DNA from: Escallonia rubra
Lineage: Eukaryota > Streptophyta > Magnoliopsida > Escalloniales > Escalloniaceae
DNA: 64,000 bases
Direction of reading: 5' to 3'
NCBI GenBank assembly: GCA_033065855.1
Contig: JAVXUO010002167.1
Location: 124,001 to 188,000 of the forward strand
The translations under genes were made by a program, and so were the position numbers. Shown piece after piece: positions 10,370-21,265 of this stretch (positions within the stretch are counted from its first letter, which is position 1; the number at the start of each line of letters is the position of its first letter). The notes under the pieces are model-generated. The model was not told the origin of the DNA, did not search any database, and worked only from the letters and a program-made list of their open reading frames with translations.

Positions 10370-10372
<3 letters not shown>
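10106..10372 (-). repeat. Right terminal inverted repeat of the 8.1 kb MULE
   Basis: Reverse complement of the left TIR, ending GGATCAGCTCCC at 10372. It contains palindromes at about 10147-10172, 10206-10230 and 10261-10285. By eye it is close to 90% similar to the left TIR apart from a short deletion of the terminal hairpin. Confidence 0.8.

Positions 10373-10419
<47 letters not shown>
10373..10419. repeat. (TA)n microsatellite
   Basis: 47 bp of uninterrupted TA directly abut the right end of the 8.1 kb MULE. Taken with the TA tract at 2234-2246, it is probably the expanded target site. Confidence 0.95.
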
Positions 10420-10422
<3 letters not shown>

Positions 10423-10858
10423 CGAAAGAGATAAGCTAGAGCTGATGAATAGTGATAGAGTTTCAACAAAAGCGAAGATCACTCTATAGAAATGACAGGA
10501 AAGAAAGACCAAAATTTTAAACTCGAGAAGAAAAGAAGAGCACGTCAAGAAACAAAAGCACATGAATTGGCCGCGAACGGCAGAAGGCCGTCTGCCGGAG
10601 TTTACGAAAGCGGTTGAAAGACTTTCAAACTGGCGGATCGTATGACTCTGATACCATGATAGAAAAGGTGAAAGAAAATATAATTATATAAGATAACATT
10701 GATAAAACTGAGTACAATGAGGTTTATATAGGTAAGAGAAAACTATTCTACCAGAAACTGAAAAGAGAATCCTATAAAAGTTAGGAGAACTCTAAAATAA
10801 TCTAAACATAGGACAATAGGAAAAAAGTAATTGCCATATTAATATATGTAATCTAACA
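10420..10858 (-). mobile_element. LTR retrotransposon fragment: LTR (10657-10858), PBS and leader
   Basis: On the minus strand, a 202-bp block starts TGTTAG at 10858 and ends CTATCA at 10657, the short inverted ends of an LTR. It is directly followed by TGGTATCAGAGTC (10656-10644), a primer-binding site for initiator Met-tRNA. Downstream on the minus strand (10643-10420) is the untranslated leader, cut off at the (TA)n tract next to the MULE. No coding domain remains. Confidence 0.65.
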
Positions 10859-11412
10859 ATGGCTTTTAATGTCTATTTATATGGGAGGATATATTGATAA
10901 TTCTCTTATTCAATCTTGATTTTTCAAAGCTGATGAAATCAAAATCTAAGAAGATTGAAGTAGATTTAATCAATTTACATTTTTTTTGTCAAAAATTTCA
11001 AAACTGATTTAATTAGAATTAATTTAAACCATTATAAAATCAATTTCAAACACTTTTGAAGCTCGACTTTATAATAAGATCGCATAAGACATTTTTTATT
11101 TTTTATTTTCACTTTCAAATAAATAAGTCAAGGTCAAATTAAAAAAAACAACTGCAATCGTCTAGAAGTTCTATATTTATAGAAATCTATCATATATGTA
11201 TTTGGATTTGATTGGCATTTTCTATATCTTCCAAAACTCTAATCCTATTTTTTTGAATTCTTACAATTTTAAATAGAGCTAAATAGGTGTTAAATATTGA
11301 ATGATCTCCCTTTCTACACCTCTTCATTGTTAAAAACATCCCTTCCCATGCACAGCCGGAGTTTTATCTAGTGAATAAGTATAAAAATTTGAATAAAATT
11401 TGGTTGCTAGTC
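10859..11412. other. AT-rich intergenic DNA
   Basis: No gene, RNA or repeat structure is recognised in this stretch. It contains short A- and T-rich runs only. Confidence 0.5.
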
Positions 11413-12660
11413 GAGTTGTAGGAATCTTTCTCCAACCTTATATATAGTGATAATTAATAGTCGTTAAATATTTCTAGTGACTTTTCTACTAACACTTCTA
11501 ACGATAATTTTTAAAAGGGGAAAGCGAATATAAGGCTAGCCTCACGCAACTTGCGTGAGGCTAGCGGCAAAAACTACGTAGTTTCGTTAAAAAAATGAGC
11601 TCAGATATTGTTTTCGTTTTTTTTTTCCTGTTTTTCTGTCGTGCATTGTCTCTCCCTTCCCCCTGTTTCCACTCATCTCTTCCCTGTCTTCTCTGATCAG
11701 GCCCTAGCATCATCGCCGCAACAGTAACAGTACATCATCAAAGTTTTCTCTCTCTTTCTCTCTTCCCTTCCCCTGTTTTCCTCTTGTCTCTTCCCCGTAT
11801 TTTCTGTCGCAGGCCCTAGCACAGTCCCAACCTTCTTGTGCCGGCGTCCACCTTCCTGCACCGGCCAACATCACGCCCACCAACACCCATCCTCCTGCCG
11901 TGACAGTTTTTCCCATATTTTCTGTCGCAATCCCTAGCAACGTCCCAACCTTCCTGTGCCGGCGTCAACCTTCACGATGGAACTGCCCGGCGACGGAAGC
12001 TAGCCTTCAAGATATAAGGTGCTGCTTGGCTCTGTGAAGTGGCCGGCGGCAGTGCTGGGTTTCGATAAGGAGGTGTGGCGTTCATCTGTAGAGGCAGTGT
12101 GGCGTTCTTCTGTGGAAACTGTGGAGGTAGTGTTGGCCGGTGCAGGACGGTTGCAGTAGCCGGCGAAGGAAGGTTGTGACAGGAATGGCTGTTTACGGCG
12201 GTGGCGACGGAAGCTTGGTGGTCTACGATGGCTGTTGGTGGTCTACGGTGGAAGGTTGGGGCATTGATGACGGTTAGCGTGTTACAGTTACGGCATGATG
12301 TTGGGGCGTTGATGGGTGATGATAGTCGACGGTGGAAGGTTAGGGCGATGATGCTAGGGCCTGCTCAGAGAAGACAGGGAAGAGATGAGAGGAAACAGGG
12401 GGAAGGGAGAGACAATGCGCGACAAAAAAACAGGAAAAAAAAAAAGAAAACAATATCTGAGTTCATTTTTTTAACGAAACTACGTAGTTTTTGCCGCTAG
12501 GCTAGCTTTATATTCGCTTTCCCCTTTTTAAAAATATCTTTTTAATATTATTAAATAAAAATTATTAAAAATATTTAATGGTCATTAAATATTGTTATAC
12601 TTATACGTAATGATGATTAAATCTCGCTACACGAGAGTACCAGAAAAATTCCTTTAACTC
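11413..12660. mobile_element. MITE interrupted by a MULE
   Basis: The outer ends are inverted repeats (GAGTTGTAGGAATCTTTCTCC at 11413, and the reverse complement of GAGTTAAAGGAATTTTTCTG at 12660). Inside lie TGATAATTAATAGTCGTTAAATA on the left and its inverted partner on the right. Removing the nested MULE at 11517-12524 and one target copy leaves a foldback of about 230 bp. An uninterrupted relative is present at 52072-52266. Confidence 0.65.
11517..12524. mobile_element. 1008-bp MULE-like element with perfect 9-bp TSD
   Basis: TIRs start GGGGAAAGCGAATATAA and extend for about 190 bp on each side (to about 11717 and from about 12340), including GCAAAAACTACGTAGTTTCGTT and a CT-rich block. 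The target duplication TTTTTAAAA is perfect (11508-11516 and 12525-12533). The left TIR has an extra hairpin (GCTAGCCTCACGCAA and its inverse) absent on the right. The interior is GC-richer than its surroundings and holds repeated phrases such as CCAACCTTCTTGTGCCGGCG, but no recognisable protein. It is non-autonomous. Its origin may include captured host sequence, which I cannot identify. Confidence 0.85.
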
Positions 12661-13345
12661 GGGCATTCAGAATTTAACCCGTGCATCGTGCTTAAAAGCA
12701 ATACGCCGCAGGTAGTGAACAGAAGACAAGGCCATCCGGACAACTAGAATTCCTTCCATTTCAAGCCGCGGCCACGTGTCACCAACACACCTGCCCTCCT
12801 CCACGCAATGCCGGCCGGAAAACCAGGGATCGCCGAAGCCATACCCTCCTACTTCTTACAAAAACTTCCATTAACTCTCTCAATGGCCCTCCCTTTCCCA
12901 CTACAAATCTTTGGTTTTTAGCCTCATTCTCACTTGTTCACCTCTTCGGCTCTTCCCCCAATTCCTTTCATTTTCTTGATCCACTTCCATTCTGTGTTTT
13001 ACCCTTTTTCCCATTATGTACATTTTTTTTCACCGTTTTTTTTTGGTCCATGATTGTGTGTTCTATAGAAAATTTCTTGGTTGGTTTTTTGAGATTTGAT
13101 CTAGATTCTTGACAGAATCAAGAAGTTGTCATGTGGGTGTCTTTTGTTCCTTGTAAAATCCCAAGAATGGAGAACAATAGTAATAAAAAATTGGTTCTTT
13201 GTGCTATAGTTGGGGTTGGATGTACAGCTGTTTATGTGCTGTAAAACTAAAAAATGCTTTTATTTGTTAACTTTCTGGTTTGGGGTTGAATAGCTATAAC
13301 TGTGGCAAGAAAGAAACTGTGCATATATTGTGCTTGATGGAATGA
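12661..13345 (+). promoter_or_regulatory. Promoter and 5' leader region of the PP2C gene
   Basis: The stretch shifts from AT-rich to a pyrimidine-rich leader (CTCTCTCAATGGCCCTCCC onwards at about 12870). A short upstream frame, ATG AAT GCG TGA at 13342, overlaps the chosen start codon in another frame. An intron in the leader is possible but cannot be placed with confidence. Confidence 0.4.
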
Positions 13346-16300
13346 ATGCGTGAGTTTGGAAGAATGATGGCTCCAGGATCTGATGTGTGTTTGGAGAGTA
13401 GTGAGGAATTGGATAACTTGAGTCAGGCAAAGGCCGGGAAGCCTCCGAGGCAGCTTCCGCTCATGCGGCATTGTATCAGCCAAGCCACGTTGGCTGGTAG
13501 CTCTGATTTGGTGAGTAAGCATCCCCCAATGTTTAATTCGGCATTTTTAATTTGATTTGCAATGTTGCTGTTCATGATCTTTGCTTGGAAGTTGGAAATG
13601 CTTTGTGAGGAAGCATATGCATGCCTCCCACCAATTAAGCCAGTGATTTGATTAGCCACTTGCTTACTGTGTATCTGTAGGAAAGATGGATTATTTCCAG
13701 TCACATCATAAATTTAACAAATACCACTTATCCAATAAATACAATGATTGGCATGTGTATTGTGCTTGAGTTTCCTCATCATTACTCTTAGAACTTGCGG
13801 GTATCAGAAGAGAACCGAGAAAAGGAAGAAAACGAGGTTAAAATCTGAAAGTAGTACTGGAGAGCATGTGACAGACAAATTCCTATGATGGCCATTAGCA
13901 TGCAGTTCTTCCTTGATTCTAATGCCGGGGACGTTAATAAGAGCTTCTCTGTCATGTGATGATCCAAACTACTAGTACTTACATGCATCTGCTTAGTTCA
14001 CTTGTATATTGTGCCATCATCTTATGAAGGATGAATGTCATCATTATGCTCTGACACACTTTCTTCCTGCTTTGTATTCTGCTATTCAAAAGTAAATTTT
14101 GGACTAATAATTGCTTTTTGTGCCGATTTTAGGAATCACCTACTGAAATAATTAGCCTAAAGTCACCATCAGGTGACAATTCTGGGTTTTTACCTGTGTT
14201 TCGCTCAGGGAGCTGTTCTGAAATTGGACCCAAACCATACATGGAGGATGAGTACATCTGTGTTGACAATCTACGTGAGCATGTTAAGGCAGCTCCGGCC
14301 TTCCCTTCTCCCGGAGCATTCTATGGGGTGTGAAACTTACTTTCAGTTTGTTTATGTTTTTTCCATCTTGTTGAATGACATTTTGATTTCTGAGAGGTAT
14401 AGTCCTGTTACGGACTGCATACATCCTAGTTCAACAGACTGGCTGGTAAATTACGTTAATCCAGCTGCAGCATTATAACCTTCTTCCTTGTCCTTTCTGA
14501 TGCGCCATGTGCATGAAGGATAATATAATTATTAAGAGTAGGTATCTATGACCACTATCAACATTTTTATCTTGTTTCAATCTGGTGATATTTAAAGGAT
14601 AAAGTTCCAATTAAGGAGCAGTTAAGCAAATGGCCAAAGGCCCAAAAGTTTCTAATTAGTTTACTTATAAAGCTCACCTCGGGTTGTTTGACGTATCTTA
14701 CCAATTTCTTTTCAGGTGTTTGATGGACACGGTGGGGTTGATGCCGCAACTTACACTAGAAAAAACATTCTTAAGTTTATAGTTGAGGACTCCCATTTCC
14801 CAGGTGGAGTTAAAAGAGCTGTCAGGAATGCTTTTGTGAAAGCTGATCATGCATTAGCAGATACAAAATCTCTTGATAATTCATCCGGAACCACAGCTCT
14901 GACTGCTCTTATACTGGGACGGTGAGCAACTGAGCTACTCCCAGTTGACAAATTCCTTTTGCATATGTATGTTGTTGATGCTAAACTAAAAGTATGCAAT
15001 ATTGCTAGAGTTGATTATAATCCTCATTGGTGCATAATGTGTTAATATTCTGAAATTGCTTCTCTACAATTCAGGCTTTTACCATCTGCCCGCTTGGTAA
15101 AGATTACTACTGATTCAAAACATGTTGCAAAAGTAAACAAACTCAAGTACAAGCATTCTGGACATAGAGCATGTTAAACGTCGAAATTTATGATATTTAT
15201 GGGATGAAAACATCCTCCTATACTAGGCAGATGAATTTTAACTGAAAAGATAGCCTAAAATCAGAGATTTTTCTATTTCTCTCTTCGTATACACGGATAT
15301 CTGACTCAATGCTATCCAATTTTTTGGAACCTAAGTCTAAATCCCCAAAAATGTGAAGAAGCATCAAATTGCCACGCCATCTCAAAATGATGCTAAAGAA
15401 GATCTGCGATTTCGCTATATCATAATACACCAACCCGTACATAGGCATTGTTAGGCAAGTTGAAGAGGAATTCAACTGATTTATCAACTTCTGAGGAAAA
15501 ATTTGTCGAAAAGGACACTTCCCATTCCCCAGTCATTGAGACTTCAGGCAAGGATGGCGTTTCAACTTGCCTACTCCCATTGCCAACTGAATAGTTTCTT
15601 GAACCTTAAAAGGTATATGGTGATGTCACCCCCTGGGGGTAAGTTGGGTCTAGGTGAAAGTGAACTTAGCGTAAGAAAATCGCTAAAATCGGCTGTGCGA
15701 AGGCCAGACTTTCGAATTGGGAACTGGCTACAGAGTCCCTAGGCATTTGCACTTGATTAGTCGTTGGAGAAGCATTGAAATATTCAATAAAGGTAGTTAA
15801 TTTAGTTGGTATTGTAGTCTTGTCGGTGTTTCCTTCTTTAACCAAGGGTTAACTTCCCTCATCCTCAATGGGAATTTTCTCCTAACAAAACATCTTTCTT
15901 AGCTAAAAGATCAGATTTTTCCCCACCTCGAAACTGTAAGCTTTTCTAACCAGACTCGCCTGTAAAACTCAATCTCCCACCGTCACCATATATATATATA
16001 TATGCATTCAAGAACGTTTGCGAAGCATCTATGGTAATCATGACTGATACTAGTAGCCTACCACATGGCTCGGAGCATTCCTTTTTCTTTTCTTTTTTCA
16101 CTTTCTGCTTCCTCGCCTGGGTTTTTTCGTTTTTCGAATTCCATTCATGTATGTGGTGCATGTGCTAAAACTCTGCGATTACTAGACATCTTCTGTTTCT
16201 CTGGTGTAACTTAAGGCCCTTATGTTCTGAACTATATTGTGACATGGGGTCCTGTCTGTAGTTTAAGTCATAGAATTGCCTATAGACACGAAGGATCTTG

Positions 16301-17757
16301 TTGGGGGATGCGGTTGTTAATCTAACCAGAAGCCTGGATTCTGTCACATTCCTGGTAGATTTCTGCAGAATCTATGTTAGAGAAGATGGCATCGTTCCCT
16401 GCTCTACATGTTTTCCTCTGATGCCTGGGTTTGAGTTCTGTAATTAGATACTTAACTTCGTGGGAATCCATGCAACGGCGCATTTACATTGCTTTAGCAA
16501 ATCTATGCTGTGTTATCATTGGTGTTTATTGATTTCTAATCAGTGATCAGTACTGCTTTCGTCAAAGACTATGCGGTGACAGCTTTGATCAAATTTAGCT
16601 CCAAAGGAAAAAAATTAATTGGTGAAACCATCATCATTCAGATTGTTTGTAAGTTATATCCAGTGCTGCAGATCCAGGATAGGGTGCCGTATTGCTCATG
16701 AAGCTTATATTTCCTGTATTGGTTTTCTGTAGTATTGGCACTCCTTAAGTTACTTGGACTTTCTCGTATCATGATGGAAACTAATACGGACAATTTCTTG
16801 ATCAAGTGAATCCCCATTTAAGCTCTTTCTCCCTGATAGTTTTCATTTGTCCTGTAAAACAGGATTAGAGTCTTATTTTTGTTTTCTCTATGTTTCTCGT
16901 GTGTTGGTCCTGAACTTTGGTGGATACAGGCCTTTTTATTTTTAAGTTTGTCTACATAATTTTTTCCTTTTTCTGGTTAGAGGTATCTACTCTCCATTTA
17001 ACTTGCATGTATGTACATCATTTAGGTTGCAAACTATCTGTCATTAATTCATGGACTTCAGGAATTATCTTAAGCTGTGTTCAATCGAGTGCTAGAGGTC
17101 TCTGCCTTCCATCCACTTTTGTGATTTTTGGTTTTATGTAATTTTTAGCATAAGCATCTTACATTTGTGCACTTATTAATTGGACACCATGCTTTTCACA
17201 GAATCATGCTAATTGCAAATGCTGGAGATTCCCGAGCTGTACTGGGCAAGCGAGGAAGAGCAATTGAATTGTCAAAAGACCACAAACCCAATTGCACCTC
17301 AGAAAGACTGAGAATTGAGAGACTGGGAGGTGTAATCTATGATGGATATCTCAATGGCCAACTATCAGTGGCTCGAGCTCTTGGAGACTGGCACATGAAA
17401 GGTCCTAAAGGTTCAGCCTGCCCCTTAAGTTCTGAGCCAGAACTGGAAGAAGTCATCTTAACAGAGGAAGACGAGTTCTTAATAATCGGCTGTGATGGTC
17501 TCTGGGACGTAATGAGCAGCCAGTATGCGGTAACAATAGTCAGGAAAGAGCTCATGCTGCACAATGATCCTGAGCAATGCTCAAGAGAGCTTGTTAGAGA
17601 GGCTCTCAAACGCAACACCTGTGATAATCTGACAGTTGTAGTGGTCTGTTTCTCCCCAGATCCACCCCCTCGGATCGAGGTTCCAAAATCACAGAGGAGA
17701 AGAAGCATATCAGCTGAAGGGCTGGATCTACTGAAGGGTGTCTTAAATAACGTTTGA
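13346..17757 (+). CDS. Protein phosphatase 2C (PP2C), 4 exons
   Basis: Exons 13346-13510, 14133-14327, 14716-14921 and 17202-17757 join in one frame to 373 residues. PP2C (PPM) phosphatases remove phosphate from Ser/Thr using two metal ions. The metal-binding and signature motifs are all present: KPYMEDE (about 89-95), YGVFDGHGG (about 119-127), NAGDSRAV (about 195-202), [15 protein letters not shown] (Asp about 287) and CDNLTVVVV (about 329-337). The N-terminal [17 protein letters not shown] resembles the Arabidopsis DBP1/At3g62260-type phosphatases. No membrane segment or signal peptide is seen, so a cytosolic or nuclear enzyme is likely. The start is uncertain: in-frame ATGs also lie at 13364 and 13367, the last in good context, and a 3-codon upstream frame overlaps the first ATG. 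Intron 3 is long (2.28 kb). Confidence 0.93.
14922..17201 (+). other. Large intron 3 of the PP2C gene
   Basis: This 2280-bp intron is far longer than the other two (622 and 388 bp). Splice sites are ACG|GTGAGC and TTTTTCACAG|A. It contains weak open frames (15218-15487 minus, 15503-15742 plus) without recognised domains and a short TA run at 15989-16002. The extra length suggests old insertions, but I could not find terminal repeats. Confidence 0.6.
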
Positions 17758-18692
17758 AAAAGAAATGATCAACAGCTTGTACAGACAAAAATGGAGTTTA
17801 TGCCATCTTGGGGGGATTTTTCCAAGCTTCTTCCCACAGCTGGAAGGCACTGAGTATCTTTCAAGACTTGTGAGCCTGTGCATCTGAGATTTTCTGCCTC
17901 ACTTGTTTGTTTCTTTTGAATCATTGATTGTTTCTAATCTTCAGTTTTAGTAGTTTGTACAGCTCTTGCTCCTGGTAATCTTTAACATGTTAGACAGTGG
18001 TAATAAGAATTGCATTTGATGTTCTTGTTTTCACCCTTTAAACATCATACTTTTGCATTAACACGATTCAGTGTTTAACTGGAAGTTCTCTTTTCGTTCC
18101 AACCCCCTCCCCTCTGTTGTTCGCCCTCTTCTTTTTCTTTTTCTCCCATCAGGTTTCCCCCTGGTATTAAAAGCTTTTGGTTTCTAGTCTCTCCAAGTTT
18201 TGAGTTATTTCGCTCCTATTTGGTTTCAGAGAGAGTGTTCGTTGTTTGCTTTCTTCATCTGTTTTCAATAGCCAGGGAGACGAATACATAGACAAATATT
18301 GTGCTGCTACTTGATGCTTTAGGTGCGTTTGCCTTACCTACTCCTTCGGGAATTTATGTCGGTGAATATCCGAGTTTAGAGCATGATATTGGTTTGGTTT
18401 GGTTTTCATGCTGAGGCATCAACTCTCCTTGGGTATGTCATTTGACCTTTGTGTTCCACAATAACTAAAACCTTTCAAGACCCTTGAATACTAGTACTAG
18501 TTTCAATGGATGATACAAACTTATAGATTAGAAGAACAGGAATCAAAATTGGAAACAGGAGTACCGCTTGATCAAGCTCATCATGCAAGACGATGCCCGC
18601 ACAACCAGAATGAACAGAAGCGCTAGGTAGAGACCGATAGCACTTAGTTTTGGTGTTTCTAGTGCAAGCCAAAGCCCAAAATTCCCGTCTCC
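17758..18692. other. 3' UTR and intergenic DNA between PP2C and PPR genes
   Basis: T-rich sequence that includes the PP2C 3' UTR and the upstream region of the PPR gene. No repeat or additional well-supported gene is seen. A 52-codon minus-strand frame that overlaps the PPR start is treated under findings. Confidence 0.5.
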
Positions 18693-20582
18693 ATGCCCCA
18701 TATCACCAGTCTTTCTAAACTCTCCATCTTCTACAGACAAAGAACCTGTCACAGATTTTTCCTCAGCTTCCAATCAGAACCGATCTCAACAGCACCAGTT
18801 CCCACCCATGACCACATTGCGCATCTCATACTGGAACAGAAATCAGCAAATCAAGCCCTCCAAACCTTCAGATGGGCCTCAAAACTCCCCCATTTCTCAC
18901 ACAACCAGTCCACCTACAGGGCCTTAATCCACAAGCTCTGCACTTTCCGTCGTTTCGATACTGTCCACCAGGTGCTCGACGAAATGCCCCGCCAAATTAA
19001 TTATCCTCCAGATGAGGACATTTTCATCACCATTGTTCGTGGCCTTGGACGCGCTAAAATGATTAAAGAAGTCATTAAGGTTCTTGAATTGGTCTCCAAA
19101 TTCGAAAAGAACCCGAGTTTGAAGCTCTGTAACTCAATTCTTGATGTTCTTGTTAAGGAAGATATTGACATAGCTAGGGCATTTTATAGGAAGAAAATGA
19201 TGGGTTGTGGTGTCCAAGGTGATCATTACACTTATGGGATTTTGATGAAGGGTCTTTGCTTGACTAACAGAATAGGGGATTGTTTTAAGCTACTGCAAGC
19301 GATGAAGACTCGCGGGGTTATGCCAAATACTGTTATTTACAATACATTGCTTCATGCTCTTTGCAAGAATGGGAAAGTTGGTAGGGCTAGGAGCTTGATA
19401 AATGAGATTTTGGAACCAAATGATGTCACTTTTAATGTGTTGATATCTGCTTATTGTCAAGAAGAGAATATAGTACAAGCTCTTGTGATGTTAGAGAAGT
19501 GTTTCAATCTCGGGTTTGTTCCCGATGTTGTTACAGTAACTAAGGTGGTGGAAATTTTATGCAATGAAGGTCGTGCAGTGGAAGCGGTTGAGATTTTAGG
19601 AAGAGTGGAGAGCAGGGGAGGTAGTACTGATGTTGTTGCTTATAACACCATGATTGAGGGTTTCTGCAAATCAGGGAAAGTGAAAGTCGGTAGGCGTTTT
19701 CTGAAGGAGATGGAAAGGAAGGGATGCCTTCCTAATGTAACTACGTATAATGCATTGATAGCCGGTTTCTGCAAGTCTGGCATGTTGGATTCTGCTCTTG
19801 ATATGTTTAACGAAATGGATAGGGCTGGGATTCATTGGAACTTTGTCACGTTTGATACACTAATTCGTGGTTTCTGTTCAGGAGGAAGGATAGACGATGG
19901 GTTTAAGATTCTGGAGTTAATGGAGGAGAGTAAGGGGGGTCCGGGGAAAAGTATCAGTCCTTACAATAGCGTCATATATGGCCTTTACAAGGAAAACCGT
20001 TTGGATGAAGCGATGGATTTTCTGACTAGAATGGAAAAGTTGTTTCCGAGGGCTGTTGATCGAAGCTTGAGGATATTAGGTCTCTGTGATGAGGGTAGTA
20101 TTGACGATGCAAAGGTGGTCTATGACCAGATGACTGGGGAAGGGGGTGTTCCGAGTGCTCTTGTTTACGCCGCTTTGATCCGCGGGTTCTGCCGAGCAGT
20201 TCGTGTGAGAGAAGCATTTGAGCTGATGAGCGAGATGGTTGGCCATGGATTTTCTCCCATTGCATCAACGTTTAATGCCATAATTAACGTGCTCAGCGGG
20301 CAGGGGAAAGTTGAAAGAGCACTAAACCTCGTGGACGACATGGTTGGAAGAGGTTGCTTGCCTAATTCTGGAAGTTACAGCCCTTTAATTGCTGGCCTCT
20401 GTGAAAGAGGCGATTTCCGAAAGGCTTTGGTGGTGCTTCGCCAAATGGTAGACCAGGATATCTGTCCTGATTATCCTTTATGGAACTCTTTACTTACATG
20501 TGCAAGTCAAGAAACAGCTTGGTTAGAAGGCAAGAATCTGTTGTGTGTAAGTAACCTATTAAAGGCTTTAATTGAGACTTGA
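18693..20582 (+). CDS. P-class pentatricopeptide repeat (PPR) protein, likely mitochondrial
   Basis: An intronless frame of 629 residues. After an N-terminal region rich in Ser, Arg and Phe without acidic residues for the first 25 positions (a plausible organelle presequence), about 12-14 tandem 35-residue PPR motifs fill residues about 150-600. Typical examples are [40 protein letters not shown] and [20 protein letters not shown]. There is no E, DYW or SMR domain, so it is P-class, and such proteins bind organelle RNA and help its processing or stability. The order of motifs, with [20 protein letters not shown] before the repeats and [13 protein letters not shown] near residue 450, resembles Arabidopsis At2g17525, annotated as mitochondrial. 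The target RNA cannot be read from the sequence. Confidence 0.93.
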   Translation: MPHITSLSKLSIFYRQRTCHRFFLSFQSEPISTAPVPTHDHIAHLILEQKSANQALQTFRWASKLPHFSHNQSTYRALIHKLCTFRRFDTVHQVLDEMPRQINYPPDEDIFITIVRGLGRAKMIKEVIKVLELVSKFEKNPSLKLCNSILDVLVKEDIDIARAFYRKKMMGCGVQGDHYTYGILMKGLCLTNRIGDCFKLLQAMKTRGVMPNTVIYNTLLHALCKNGKVGRARSLINEILEPNDVTFNVLISAYCQEENIVQALVMLEKCFNLGFVPDVVTVTKVVEILCNEGRAVEAVEILGRVESRGGSTDVVAYNTMIEGFCKSGKVKVGRRFLKEMERKGCLPNVTTYNALIAGFCKSGMLDSALDMFNEMDRAGIHWNFVTFDTLIRGFCSGGRIDDGFKILELMEESKGGPGKSISPYNSVIYGLYKENRLDEAMDFLTRMEKLFPRAVDRSLRILGLCDEGSIDDAKVVYDQMTGEGGVPSALVYAALIRGFCRAVRVREAFELMSEMVGHGFSPIASTFNAIINVLSGQGKVERALNLVDDMVGRGCLPNSGSYSPLIAGLCERGDFRKALVVLRQMVDQDICPDYPLWNSLLTCASQETAWLEGKNLLCVSNLLKALIET

Positions 20583-21265
20583 ATTATTTACTGATTGCAT
20601 TTGTCTGTGGAGAGTAGTTGGACACTTGAGTAAAGAACAAACTCCTGTTAAAGAAGCTGTTTTCTTGTGAAAAATGGAAGGTGTTTCATTGCGGAAGAAA
20701 AGTCGCCAAGTTTAAGCTATCACGGCAAGCTTATAGTGAAGATGTTAGGGCTTTAGTGATGGGCCAAGAATGCCCTAGAGGTAGTAAGTTCATGTTCTGT
20801 AATGGCATGTGATGCTGATGCCACCCACAAATATCAAAATTGACACATTTTCAAAATTGGCACATTTCCCTTCTTCTTTTTTTTGGTCTAAGCTATCTGA
20901 TATTCGGACACCATATTGAAAGCCGACTAATACGAGATCGAGCACCATATTAAAAGCCGACTAATCCGGGATCGGGCAGGCTCGTCAAAATAGACTGGCA
21001 TTCAAATGCAGTTCCTAGTCATCTTCCAGTTGGGCTTCTTTGTTACTTCCTTCGGTCAATTATTGAAATCCAGCAGATCCTTCTTCCTCCCTCACACACA
21101 CACACACAAGCTCCTCAATCTCTCTCTTCCCAATTCCTCCATCTCCCCCTTCCTCTTCTCTTTAACACACAGTTGATCAATCTCTGTAACTGTGCCAAAA
21201 AACAATTCTCTCAATTCTTCCACTTACTACCACAAATTCAAGCAAAAACCCACCATCAAGAAACC
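20583..21265 (+). promoter_or_regulatory. Intergenic region and promoter/leader of the AVT3-like gene
   Basis: It holds the PPR 3' UTR, then a 37-bp unit (CACCATATTGAAAGCCGACT) repeated twice at about 20908-20978, a CA microsatellite at about 21094-21108, and a CT-rich leader. An open frame extends upstream in phase from 21173 but without family similarity. Confidence 0.4.

Larger units (their letters stand above)
2247..10372. mobile_element. 8.1 kb MULE with PMD-Ulp1 gene and FAR1-type transposase
   Basis: The left end begins GGGAGCTGATCC and the right end is its reverse complement. Left and right termini match as inverted repeats for about 265 bp, with the same order of blocks (TTGACAGCGCTGGCAAAAT, CTTGCCAGCGC, CCCAGATCAC, then several CCGCTA-type palindromes, GGGCCCACATCGTCCGCC). 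The left TIR keeps an extra small hairpin that is missing on the right. Two genes lie inside in convergent orientation: PMD-Ulp1 (+) and MULE transposase (-). Long TIRs plus a MULE transposase define a Mutator-like element. The flanks are (TA)n, so no separate target duplication can be read. The complete transposase frame suggests a potentially autonomous copy. Confidence 0.88.

Noticed and set aside
12201..12500. 99-codon frame inside the 1008-bp MULE
   Set aside because: It runs into the right TIR and reads repeated non-coding DNA with no family similarity.
15218..15487. 89-codon minus-strand frame in PP2C intron 3
   Set aside because: No recognisable domain. A copia-type origin was considered, but no motif supports it.
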